The notes under the pieces were generated by a model. It saw nothing but the letters and a program-made list of their open reading frames with translations. It did no database searches and had not been told where the DNA came from. A program made the translations under genes and the position numbers. Of a stretch of 64,000 bases of DNA, positions 25,939 to 36,800 are shown piece by piece. Source of the DNA: Posidoniimonas polymericola (GTDB lineage: Bacteria; Planctomycetota; Planctomycetia; Pirellulales; Lacipirellulaceae); contig NZ_SJPO01000004.1 of NCBI RefSeq assembly GCF_007859935.1, positions 124,001 through 188,000 on the forward strand, written 5' to 3'. Numbering within the stretch: position 1 is the stretch's first letter; each line of letters opens with the position of its first letter.

Positions 25939-26646
25939 CTAACTCGCAGCAAGAACAACCAATTCGTGCTTAGCCAAATTAAACTCCGCAGTCCAGGTCT
26001 TTTGCCCAAGGTGGCCGACTGCCTGCGCAAACAGACAACTAGCTTCTACCGAGTCCTGTCTTTCCAAGGCCTTAACACCGCGGTAAAAGTCAAATCGGCA
26101 CCTCTCGTCAGGCTGCCTGATAGGGTGTAGTTGCTCCAGGCGCTCCATTACTGAACCTTCATCCAACTTGTCAGCAAGGAAACAGCCAATCGGACCGGGC
26201 CAATTCTTTGAAATGCCTGCTCTAAGCTTGTTCCGTATTGTCTCCTCGGCGTAATTGCCAAGCTCTACATCTTGCAGCCTCAATGCGAAATAGTAGCAAA
26301 GGAGCGCTGGGATGAGATTACCTGCCGCATCTCCGTAATGGCATTTCAGTGCTTTCTGAAGGGTTGATGTGGCTGTGTCTGTTTTCGACTGCATCCAATA
26401 CAGCGATGCTAGTTCGCAGTAGTCGCGACTGCTTGGAGCGGAGTCGTCGCCGAGCAAAGCTTCGATTGCAAGGTGAGCTGAATCTAGATCGCCCATTCGC
26501 AATGCTGCCAGGCCTAGCGATCGATTTAGGAGCTCTTTCTTCTTATCATCCCCGCATTCATCTGTGATGCCCTCGGCTGTAAGGCGCATTACAATCTGCT
26601 CATAGTCACGGTAAACCAGTGCATCAGCAATTTCCTCAGATGTCAA
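25939..26646 (-). CDS. Putative immunity protein for the nuclease toxin, helical-repeat
   Basis: A 235-residue cytosolic protein starting at a TTG that overlaps the toxin stop (TTGA at 26643-26646), so it is translationally coupled to the nuclease toxin. It looks like an all-helical TPR-type solenoid (LGLAALRMGDLDSAHLAIEA, LASLYWMQSKTDTATSTLQK, ALERQDSVEASCLFAQAVGH). I do not know a named immunity family for it. Position and coupling make an immunity role the best guess. The gene has clearly lower GC than the Hint-coding part of the toxin gene before it, as expected for exchangeable tips. Confidence 0.65.
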   Translation of the reverse strand: MTSEEIADALVYRDYEQIVMRLTAEGITDECGDDKKKELLNRSLGLAALRMGDLDSAHLAIEALLGDDSAPSSRDYCELASLYWMQSKTDTATSTLQKALKCHYGDAAGNLIPALLCYYFALRLQDVELGNYAEETIRNKLRAGISKNWPGPIGCFLADKLDEGSVMERLEQLHPIRQPDERCRFDFYRGVKALERQDSVEASCLFAQAVGHLGQKTWTAEFNLAKHELVVLAAS

Positions 26647-27749
26647 TGGAAAACTCCACCGTTAGATATGTCACCTGTCGCCGGGTCGTAATGAAAGAAA
26701 CCGTTGCGGTCATAATCCCATCTTCCGGATTGGTTTTCGAAGGCCTTGAACCCAGATTCAGTGCCAGGTTTTAGCTCCGCAACATCAAAGCCTGGGTCTT
26801 TGCCACCTCTCCAGATCGCATCAGGTCCTGTCTGCCCCGGACCCACATATGTATCAAATTCTGAACCAGGAAACTTATCTTCTAGGTACTGCGGGAAATC
26901 TTGGTGCGTAGCAGTGCCGAAGTCCCTTCGCGACGCGTTGTTCGGCGTAAAGCACGTGCCGTGCCCTAGCCCTGTTAGGGGAATGAACCCACCATTATGC
27001 ACCAACACGCCCGCTTCGCCGACGCGGTACACATGCTCGAACTGGACCTCAAGGTTGTAAACCGGCTCGGGCGGGCCTCTGGGGCCCAGGCTGAGCACGC
27101 ACGCCGTGCCGTCTAGCGTGCGGACCTCGTCGCCGGGGCCTAGCTGGTCGGCGCGGACGAAGGCCTGCTTGCTCTCGCTCCAGAACGGGTGGTTGGGGGT
27201 CGTGCCGATCGGCTCGGCCACGCCTTCAATCGCAACATCAATGGTGCTGGCCGCGTGGTGGTGGAACGTGGCGGTCACCACCCGTCCGGGGCCCTGGGCG
27301 ATCTCGGGGCAAGGGCCCACCGCCAGCACGTCGGCCAGGCCGCTGATGCCGCACTCGGGCACGTCAATCTGTACCTTGCCGCCCGGCCGCACCTGACGCT
27401 CCGCTAACCAATTGACTGGCCGCAGCATCACCACGTCCGCCTGCGTGCCGTCCCGCTTCGGGCAGCGGAGCGTCATCTGCCGCCACCCGGACGGGTCCGT
27501 GATGTCCGCTCCCACGCGGTGGTCCCGCTCGGCGGACGGGTTTTCGCCGATCCACATCCGCTGGCCGACCGTGATCGTCTCGATCGCCTGAGGGACCGGC
27601 TCATACTGCGGCTCGGACGAGAGCGATGCGGGGGTAACTGAAACCACCCGCTCAGCGCTTGGCGGTTGGGCGGAGCCTCGCCACAAGAATAACGCCGACG
27701 CAGTGAGCAGCGTGGCGACGATCAGGAGGTCGCGAAATGGACTTGGCAT
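26643..27749 (-). CDS. Membrane-anchored split-Hint module with PD-(D/E)XK-type nuclease toxin
   Basis: A 368-residue protein with a good AGGAG ribosome site at 27759-27763, 66 bases downstream of the giant gene. A signal anchor (LLIVATLLTASALFLW) precedes a Hint domain without the catalytic A block: TPNHPFWSES, VYNLEVQFEHVYRVGEAG and VLVHN (Asn252) are present but no CFxxGT. The toxin is about 115 residues: HQDFPQYLEDKFPG, GQTGPDAIWRGG, FDVAELKPGTESG, GFFHYDPATGDIS. The D (PDAIW) and E-x-K (AELKP) spacing is that of a PD-(D/E)XK nuclease of the Tox-REase kind. As the first module after the giant gene it is best placed to be the expressed toxin. The TPR-like immunity gene follows. Confidence 0.8.
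   Translation of the reverse strand: MPSPFRDLLIVATLLTASALFLWRGSAQPPSAERVVSVTPASLSSEPQYEPVPQAIETITVGQRMWIGENPSAERDHRVGADITDPSGWRQMTLRCPKRDGTQADVVMLRPVNWLAERQVRPGGKVQIDVPECGISGLADVLAVGPCPEIAQGPGRVVTATFHHHAASTIDVAIEGVAEPIGTTPNHPFWSESKQAFVRADQLGPGDEVRTLDGTACVLSLGPRGPPEPVYNLEVQFEHVYRVGEAGVLVHNGGFIPLTGLGHGTCFTPNNASRRDFGTATHQDFPQYLEDKFPGSEFDTYVGPGQTGPDAIWRGGKDPGFDVAELKPGTESGFKAFENQSGRWDYDRNGFFHYDPATGDISNGGVFH
26994..27749 (-). repeat. Hint cassette direct repeat, copy 1
   Basis: Partner of 25147-25902. The shared DNA would allow homologous exchange that swaps toxin plus immunity genes. A fragment of a third copy remains at 24319-24490. Confidence 0.85.
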
Positions 27750-27815
27750 GCTAGGGGCTCCTGCTTGCTGCGCAAGAAGGTGAGGGTTCAGTCTATCAGA
27801 GTTGGGCTGCTCGCG

Positions 27816-30800
27816 TCATTCGTTTTCCAATGCGGCAAACGCTTGGTCGCGCGCCGTGTGACGGCGTTTGCGGCCGGCGGACCGGGCAGACTCGAGAGCG
27901 TAGCCGCCGGCGGCGACAGCCAGGCCGACGCCAATCAGGGTCGAACTGTTGAGGCTCGGGCTGGTTGCGGCGTCTTCGAAGACCAGCTCGCGAGCGGTAG
28001 GCGGTGCGGCCAAGGGAGAGGTCACCAGTGGCATGGTGCCCGCAACAAAGCAGCCGCCACCGTCCACCTTGGCCACGCCCGTGCGAACGGTGCCGGCGTG
28101 GCCTGCCTTGCGCACGGCGCGTTCGGCGCTCTCTTCCGCCAGCTCCTTACCGGCCTTCTTGAGGGTCCTCTTGGCGCCCGACTCAAGTAGATCGCTGATG
28201 CTAGTTGGGGGCGCCGGAACGCCGGTTGTCGCCTCAAAGGCGACGTCGAAGGCGGCGTCACCAAGTTCCTTGGCGACAACGGCGGGGCCGACCGTGAGTG
28301 CGATCGCCGCGCCAGTGGCGGTCGCCGCCGTGCCCAAGGCGGCGTAGAAGCCGATCTTGAGATCGGTGTCCATTTCGGACGGGTGGGTCAGGTAGTGTAC
28401 GTACAGGTCGAAAAAGCCGGGGGGACCTTCGGGGCCGCTGATGGAGGGGGCGCTCAGCCTTTCTGGCTTCGGTTTCAGGGCTCCGCCGCGGCCTTCGGGG
28501 GCGTCCGCAGGATCGCCCTTGAAGTGGTAAGGATCCCAAGTTTCGTCGATGGGATCCCACCACTCTCTCCCGTTAACGTCTATCGTGAGTACGCCATCCC
28601 TCATAGTTCGACGATCAGAAATATCGTGGCCTTCGTTCCATGTGTAGTTTGTTGTGGTAGTCGTCGACGCGTAGTCGTCAAACTTTCGATCTGATGAGTA
28701 GGTCCTCTCCGAGCTAGATGAATGCTCGTCATACTTGCCGTCGACCGTGGTCTCCTCATTCGCATCATCGTGCACCTCACGGAACGTATGCGAGGTGGTA
28801 ATCAATGTTCCGTCTGGGTATTCGTAGTGATCGTAGCCCTGGTCGATGGTCGTCTCTAAGGAAAGTGACAGGTCTTTCGACTGGAATGTGCCACCTTGGA
28901 CACGGCCCCGGGAGGTGTCTTCGTAGGTGCCGCTCTCGTTGCTAGTTACGTCCGATTGGGTAACATTCAATTCAAAACGGCTGTTGTTGCCCTCATAGTC
29001 ATAGTCCCCTTCCGGCGTATTTCTCGCTTCCCCCGATTCTTGCGTATCTCGCGTGGATCGGACTGTGCTCTCAGTGTGTCGCCCACTTGTGGCGTTGAAG
29101 TTGCCGCCCTTTGCTCCGTAGGGGCCTAGCGAGTGGTTCGAACTGTATGAAGCTAGCTCATCTGACATGCTTTCCGTTGTCGTAGATACAAATGTGCGTG
29201 TGTCGCTGCTGCTGTCGGACAGTGCGTAGAATTCGTCTACTGTACGAGACGTATAGTTCGTCGAGTTGCTGTAGCTGGACGCTGAGGAACGCTCTTCGCT
29301 TTCAGTCAGGGCCTCTGACTGGCGCCCGGAAAATGATGAGGAGGACTGAGTGTTAGTCTGCCACGTGCCATCGTCCAAATACGTGCTCGATGCGGAGCCC
29401 CCCTCCCATTCTCGTATTTCAGTGTCGTTGGAAGTTCCTTCCTTGTCGCTGCTAATGACGCTGTAGGTCTCGTCACGCCACGAAGAGCCGGTGGGAGTAT
29501 TGGACCTCGTTAAGGTGTTGGTCTTTGAGTCCCCACCGCTGTCGCGCGAGTCGTCGGTGATTACAATCTGGTCGCCCGTCTCGCTCACCCCGAGTTTGGT
29601 CGTGAGGTGAGTTTCTTCGGAGAAGGTGGTTTCGGTGCTTGTGCTAACGCCGTTCGAGTCATCCCACGTGAAGCGACTCCCGGACGTGCTGGACGTGCCG
29701 GTAGATTTGTCTTGAGCGGAGGCGTCTGTCCCCTGTTCGCCGCGTTCGCCATCGCCTTTGACTTCGCTGGTGGTTTTTGACGAACCGGACGAGGAAGAGT
29801 ACGAATTGTCGTTGCTTGACCAGGAGCTCCAACTCGTATTGTCGCTGTTGTCCGAAGCGTCTTTCCACTCCGCTGTTGACCTGAAGTCTGCATCGTCGGA
29901 GGAGTACTGGCTGCCGCTGCTTTTGGAGTTGCCGCCGGCCTTGCTGGCACTGTCAAAAATGTACCCGGCGCCGGCTCCAATCACACTGTAGTGCCCGGAG
30001 CCCGATTGCCCGCCGCCAGCTTTGGCGTCAGAAGTGACGAACCGTGTTGTGGCGAACGGCGCCTTCTTTTGCTGAAGCGTGTTGGTGGCGTTTCCGGAAG
30101 AATTGCTCTTCCCCGAAGAGCTGCTCGAAACGACTACGCCGTCGGAGCTAGTGGTGGAACTGCCGAATCCGCCGGACTTGGAGCTCCCGGTAGACTTGGT
30201 GCTCGAGTTTGTCTCCGCCGTGTCGCCGTTCTGCTCTGTGGTCCCCTCGGTCTTCAGCGACGACCGGGTTCTGCCGTGGCCGCTCGACTGGCTGTTTCCA
30301 GAGTTGGTGGTGCGGCGGCCGGTGGACCTTGTGGAGGCTGTGCTCTTGGCGTTGGTCGTCGAATCGGTCGACGAATCGCCTCCGGCAGTGGATGAGTAGG
30401 AGCCTGAGCTGTCGACCGAGGAGCTGGTGCTCGACTTGTAAGAAGAGCTCGAGCTGCCCTGGCCGTCTGATTCACGGGAGCTCTCTTTGCGTGAAGAACT
30501 GCTGCCGTCGGAGTTATCGAATGACCCATCTTGGCTGCGGCCGCTGTCCGACTCGGAAAACGCGGTTGTGCTGCTGCGGACTTTCATTGCGCCGGTGGCC
30601 ACCCCCAGGTAGCTGCCTTCGAACTCTTCATCGGTTGGCTCTACCGGCAGCGGCTCGACGCTGCCGCTGCCGTCGACCACCTTCACGAACGCGTTGATCT
30701 GCCGGGAGCTGGCAATGCTGTCGCGGGTTGTGACGCCATCAACCTGCTCTCCTTCGTAGCTGATGATCTGTGAAACCCCGTCCATGCTGCTTTCAATGAG

Positions 30801-33800
30801 GGTCGATGATCCGTCGAGGGACCGAACAGATCCGACAGAATTCCAGATTACGGACCGTCGGGTCTGAGTTGTCCCATCGCGGCCGTGCTCTGCGTCGACG
30901 CCGTTGATCTCCCCGGCCCCGGAGCTGATCGAGCCGTCGGCGTCAACACCCACACTTTCACGTAGCGCCTCGCGGGAAAAGAACGACACGACCTCGGTTC
31001 CGTCACCGGTGTCTTGGGTCTCCCACCCGGCGACTTGAACCGCCGACCGGGCTAGTCCGCTAACTTCAACATCGAAAGTGACCGTTTCAGCGTACGCGTA
31101 AGCGCGGGTCGGGTCGTCTAGTATTTCGTACTCGGTGGTGACAGACGCATCGGCCGACCCCCTCGAACGGAAGCGGAACTTAGTTTTGGAGTAGTCTCCG
31201 GCCAGAGCGACCACAGGACCGGCCGGCGGCGCGCCCTCGGCTATCGATCCTCCCGACCAGTCAACGACGAGTGCGTCGGAGTTGATTGTGTGAGAGCCTG
31301 TGACGTGGTCAACGCCGTCAATGCGGCTGAGCTCAAATCCATCAGAGACATCACCGGAAGTAATGACGACAAACCCGCCGCCGTACTCGCCACTCTCGTC
31401 CACGGTGTCGATATAGGTGTCGCCGTTGCCACCCCAGTTGGCTGAGTATTCTGCGTTGTAGGTTCCTGAGGCGTTGACTTCTTCAGACGGGTTGGAGGCG
31501 TCTAGCGATTGGAAGAAGGATCCCTCGACGAAAAAGTCGCTGTAGAAGGTTGAGTCGCCTTGATAGGCCCAAGTCTCGGTTCGTCCGTTGAGTGACGAAG
31601 ACCCGCCGCCGCTGAGATTGCGAATCACATTGTGGGTTTCGCTGAGGGTAGCGGAACCGACCACTGAAACCCCGCTCGTGTAGGTAGCAGTGGCGAAGTA
31701 GTAGCGAGACCCCCAGTCCGTCACGTGCACGGTCTCGCTGCTGCGTTCGGATTCGGTCGTCACGGTCGTGGTATCGGTGGAGTCGTCCTGCCACGTCTCG
31801 TCGATAGTGATGGTTACCGTACCGGTCGCCGTGTAGGCATCGGTGAAGTCGCCAGTCTTCTCGACGGTCTTGATGTAAGTCGTCTTTCCGCCCGCTTCCG
31901 CGTCCGATCCGGTTGACTCCGCATCCGGGGCGAGGTGCTCTGACGCTCCCCCGGCAGCCGCTCCCCAGTCGTCGATCCGGGCGGTCTCCGAGTGAGTGAT
32001 CGGGCCGGTGTATCCGGAGGTGCTGCTGTAGACGGCCGGTACGATTGGTTGGCCGTTGGCTCCGTCATTGCCGATGTCGTAACCGAACTCGACGCCTCCT
32101 GACGCGACGTAGCTCGACAGCAGCGGCTGTCCGACAGATTCGCCGGGAGTCTCGGAATCGGCTTGCGTGATCAGTTCAGTCACCAGGTAGTCGTAGTCGG
32201 CGTCCTCGTAGACGAAATGTTCTGCCTGGATCAGCTGATCCCCAGAGTACAGGGCGTGTCCGTTGGTAGTGACGAACCGGAAGGTGTACTCGCCCTCCAG
32301 CTCAAGTTTCGTCGCGGACTCAGATCCGACTGCTGCATCTGTATTGAGCAGCGTCGAATCGATCGTATAGCTGTCGATCACTAAGTGGATCAGGAATTCA
32401 TTGACCTGTGTCGTACTGCCGCTGTTCGACACGTTCAGCTCGACTTCGAACGAGCCGGCAAGGACACCGCCAGACGTCGTCTGCAGACCGCTAACGGTCG
32501 TCATGGGAACGCTCGAAAACTGCGGCCCCGGACGGTTCGCGGCGGCCGTGAACACGCCATCGACGAACTCATCGTTGTCTTCCCCGCCGCCTCGATGAAG
32601 CAGCGACATGCTTCCGATCGCGACATCAATGCTGTTGGCCGTCCCGCCCGCCAGTCCCGCATCGGCGACAATTGAGAAGACCGCGTCCTGGAAGCCAGCG
32701 AACGCCAAGTCTTCATCGCCGATGTTTCGCAGGCTCTCGCCGTTCAGCGTAGTTTCCGCCGGTGAACCACCGGTGACAATCGCGCTGACGGTTTGGACCG
32801 AAGCCGCCGAACCGTCCGTGAAATCGGCCCGCTCGTAGGTTTGGTCCTGTTCGTTCCAAGCGACGGCCCTAGCCGTGACTGTGAGGCTTGTCGGCTGGCT
32901 GCCGCTGAGTCCAAGCGGCGTGTAGGAGAAATTGCCGTTGGCGTCGGTGTAGGCAAAGCCGTTGACGCTTTGTCCATCGCCGTGGTTGAACTCAACTCGG
33001 ATCCCTGCCTTGCGGCCTAGGCCAGTAACGCTGCCGATGACAACCGGACTCGAGACCTGGTTGCTCCCATCGGGGGTCTCCTGCCATTGGAGGGCAAGGA
33101 CCGCAGGGTTGTCATCAGCAGATAACGTGAAGTTGATCGGGTCGGTCCAGGTCGAGAATACTTCGTGATTGGACGCGCTGTCCCAGGCCACCGAACGGAA
33201 GCGAACGCTGTTCTGTCCCAGCGATGTGGGAGGGGTAAAGCTGAAGTCACCGTAGGCGTTAGCGGTAGTGCGAGCCTCGGCGATAGGCTGACCTTTTTCC
33301 ATTGCACCCGAATAATTGACCTCAACGACAGCAAAAGCCCCCTGCCCTGGAATACCTACTCTGCCCGTCAAGCTGGGGTCGTTCGTTAGATTGTCCGTAT
33401 CGCTATTGACGCCGTTTGCGGCAGTGTCGTGAGCCAGCTGGACGCCCTGGATTGCGGGAGCAAGCGGACTCGGCCCACCCGCGACGCTCGGAACGCTGAA
33501 GCTCAGCCGCTCCCATTTGCCGATATCGCCCCCTGCTCGAGCCCGTACATAAAGAGTGACTTGTCCAGGAGATAGCCCGGACGCGTCTATGGCGAACAAG
33601 CCTTGAGCGTCTGGAGTAGTCGACAAGTAGGAATCCGATGCCGGGGCAGCCAGGTCGTAGGAGATCGGTGAAGCCGGTGCAGTGCTAATGTCGGTGCGCG
33701 TGACGAACTGGTACTCGACAACAGTGGTTGCGTAATTCGTCCATTCGACTGCGCCGGTAACTTGGTCTCCATTTGGCTGCACAACCGCCAAGTCGGTGAC

Positions 33801-36800
33801 CGTCGGGGCGGGCGCCAGGATGAATTGGCGTTGGAAGGGCGCCGCGGCCGGCGCGGTAAAGTACGTCGGCGATTCGACCCAAGCGGATAGCGACTGCGAC
33901 TCGCTACTCGGTTCAACGCCCGAAGCCACGTAAACGAACGTGCCATCATCACGCGTCGTGGTGGATCCGTTTGCGACACCATCGCCGTTGTGATCGAAGC
34001 GTATCGTCAGCCCCCCAAGCCTGCCGGCGCCGCTGACAGCTCCAGTGAAGATCGCAGACGTCGTGCTTGCAACTGCACCGAGATAGGCGCTGGGCTGGAG
34101 CGGGTCGAGCGAGACGACCGCCGGGGCTGCCACTGCGTCGGGATCGTGAATAAGGGCGAGCCCGGCCACCTCGCTCCAGCCACTATCGCCGGCCGTAGTG
34201 TTGTAGACAAATGTGCCGGATGTGGGATCCCACTGTCGCCACCGAGCACGAATTGTGTACGGGGTATTGGGCGGCAGCTCTGGGGTATGCTCAAAGCTGC
34301 CATCCGAACGAACGGCCGTCTCCGCATCCGGCACGCCGTTGCCGTCGTAGTCAAACTCAACCACAGCGGATCCTCCGCCCTGCGACGCCATGCCGAAGAT
34401 TGTTGGGTCGGCGTAGCCGGTAGACGAGTTGCCGGTGCTAGGTGCGGCAATCTCGAGTGGCGACAGCGTGATCGGTGTGGGGGCGGCCATGGAGAGCTCG
34501 CCAAGCAAGATGTGGTTCCATTCGCCTACGTAGGATCCGTTGGCGCCATCGATGCCCCGCGCCGTCAGGGACACCGAGTTGTTGCTGAGCCCTACTGGCC
34601 TAGTGGCGAACAGCCCGTTGCGATCAGAACGGGAGTAGCTGCTGAATTGCCCTCCGTCCGGGTTGGTGACGACGATTTCGACCAACACCGACGCCCCATA
34701 TCCGCCAATGGTCGCCCTTCCGCTGAATTCTCCGGTAGCCGGGTCGTCGAGTTGAATCGTAATTGCTGGAGCGACTTGGCTGGCGTGGAAGAATTCCAGC
34801 GGCGTGCCCCACCCCCCCTCTATCCGGGTCTCGCCATGAACCGCCACGGTCCGCGCCCGTACGCTGACCTTGCCAAACGGGGCAAAGGAAGCATCTAGCC
34901 GGAACGCGCCATTGGGGTCCGTAAAGACTGCGCTGTCGGCTACGCCGTTTCCATCGAAATCAAATTCGACTTCCACAGAACTCAGCGAGTCGTGTGCGGC
35001 CACGGTTCCGGTCAGGACCGGCGATAACGTTCTGGGAAGGTTCGGGTACGCCAGCCCCTGAGTCGATTCCAACTGCGGTGCTTGGGTGAAGGTCGGAGCG
35101 GGAGCTGGGTCAAACCTAAACTCAAAAGCAGTCCAGGGCCCAACCAACCGTTCATTCGTTGAGAACGGATCAACCGCCCGAATCTGGAGGGGGACTTCGC
35201 CATGCGCCAGACCGCTGGGTCGATAGGAGAATGAGCCGTCTCCGAGAGTCAGCGTGCTGCCGTCCGCCACGCCATCCCCGTCGTGGTCGAATTCGACACT
35301 AAACCCACCCAGATCAGATGTTAGCTGGGATTCAACAAAGCCAGAGACTTCCGGTTCGAATGTAGTCGGCGGTCCAGACGGGTTCTCGGTAGATTGTGTT
35401 AGGGCGAGACCTTGAGCGACGATTGCCGGGGAAGTATCGAGAAGTTTGAATTGAACGTCACTCCAAACACCGGAGATCCGCACGGCGTTGGGTGCTTCGA
35501 GGCTGTCCTTGTAGGCGTAGGTCGTGTCGAGCTGGCCATTCCCATCGACGGTGATGAATTCGTGATCGACGCGGACCTCTTCGACCAGTCGGGAACGTAC
35601 GTTTACCGTTCCATAGCTGAGCCCCTCCAGGGTGGCCTCGAAGAAATTTGGATCGTCGATTCGCACCACGAGATCCGCAATGCCATCAAAGTATCCGCCA
35701 ACTGAATAGTCAAACTCGACCCACCGCTCGGTCAACTGAATTGAATTCCGCCACGTTTGACCGACTACCTCATCAATAATTGACGCGTTTACCCGGCCGA
35801 CAAGTCGCGGTGTCACGGCCTCAAATTCAGAATCCGGCAGCAGTGTCCCGACGTCCGACTGTTCCAGCGGGTCGCCTAGCGTCAGCGACACACTGAGCTC
35901 AGACCGGTTTGCGGGATTGTAGTCGGCTTCAGCAATCTGGTAGATCGGTGAGGTCCCCCAGTCATTTGCAACCATCTCGCCTTCCAGCGTCACCCCCACT
36001 GGCCTCGCCTCGATTTCGACCGTGACGCCGGATTCGAGGCCGTTTGGCCAGCTGCTCAGGTCGGGCGTGTAGGAGAAGGCGTAAAACTCCGCCAGCGAGT
36101 CGCCCGATGGCTGCGAGGCAAGCACAACTGGCGCAGTGTCATGGTAGCTCTGGAATTCAACTCCATTCTTCAATTGAGTGATCCGGAGCTCGACATACCT
36201 TGGTTGAATCGTCTCAACCGTTTTGTTTGAGGCGTTAGGGTCCGCACCGCTGTCGATGGATCCGATTGTCGTCACAGGAACGACGACCGTACCGAACACC
36301 GTAGGGGCAATCTTCGCGAGCTCTCCGTCGGTGTACAAGCTGCTGACTCCAACCGCTCTGAAGCTGCTCGCCCCCGTGGCCTCTACCGGACTGGCGAACT
36401 GCACACTCATGGGAGTGCCCGCAACATGCTCCCGATTGAGTGAGTCAAACTTCGTTGGGGTCGCCGTCACCCAGAACGACGCTCCCAACGGCAGGCCAAC
36501 GGGAGTGAAGATGGCGGCTCCATCAGGGCCAACCGAGGCCGACCCCAAGTAGCCCGCCTCGCCGTTCGGTCCGAGATGGAAATCGACTGTGACCCCCTCA
36601 ACTGAGTCCACGTCGGTGACCACGACGCGCAGTCGAATATCTCGTTGAGGCTCGCTCGGAGCGGCGGGATACGCGTACTCGAGCTGTTGAACAGCGCTCG
36701 TCGTGATCGGGACGAGGGTGAAGCCGTCTCCCGAGCCGGTACCAGCAACGCCGTCCGCGGAGAGTGACGCCCATCCGGTCGAAAGCTCGACGCCGTTCAG

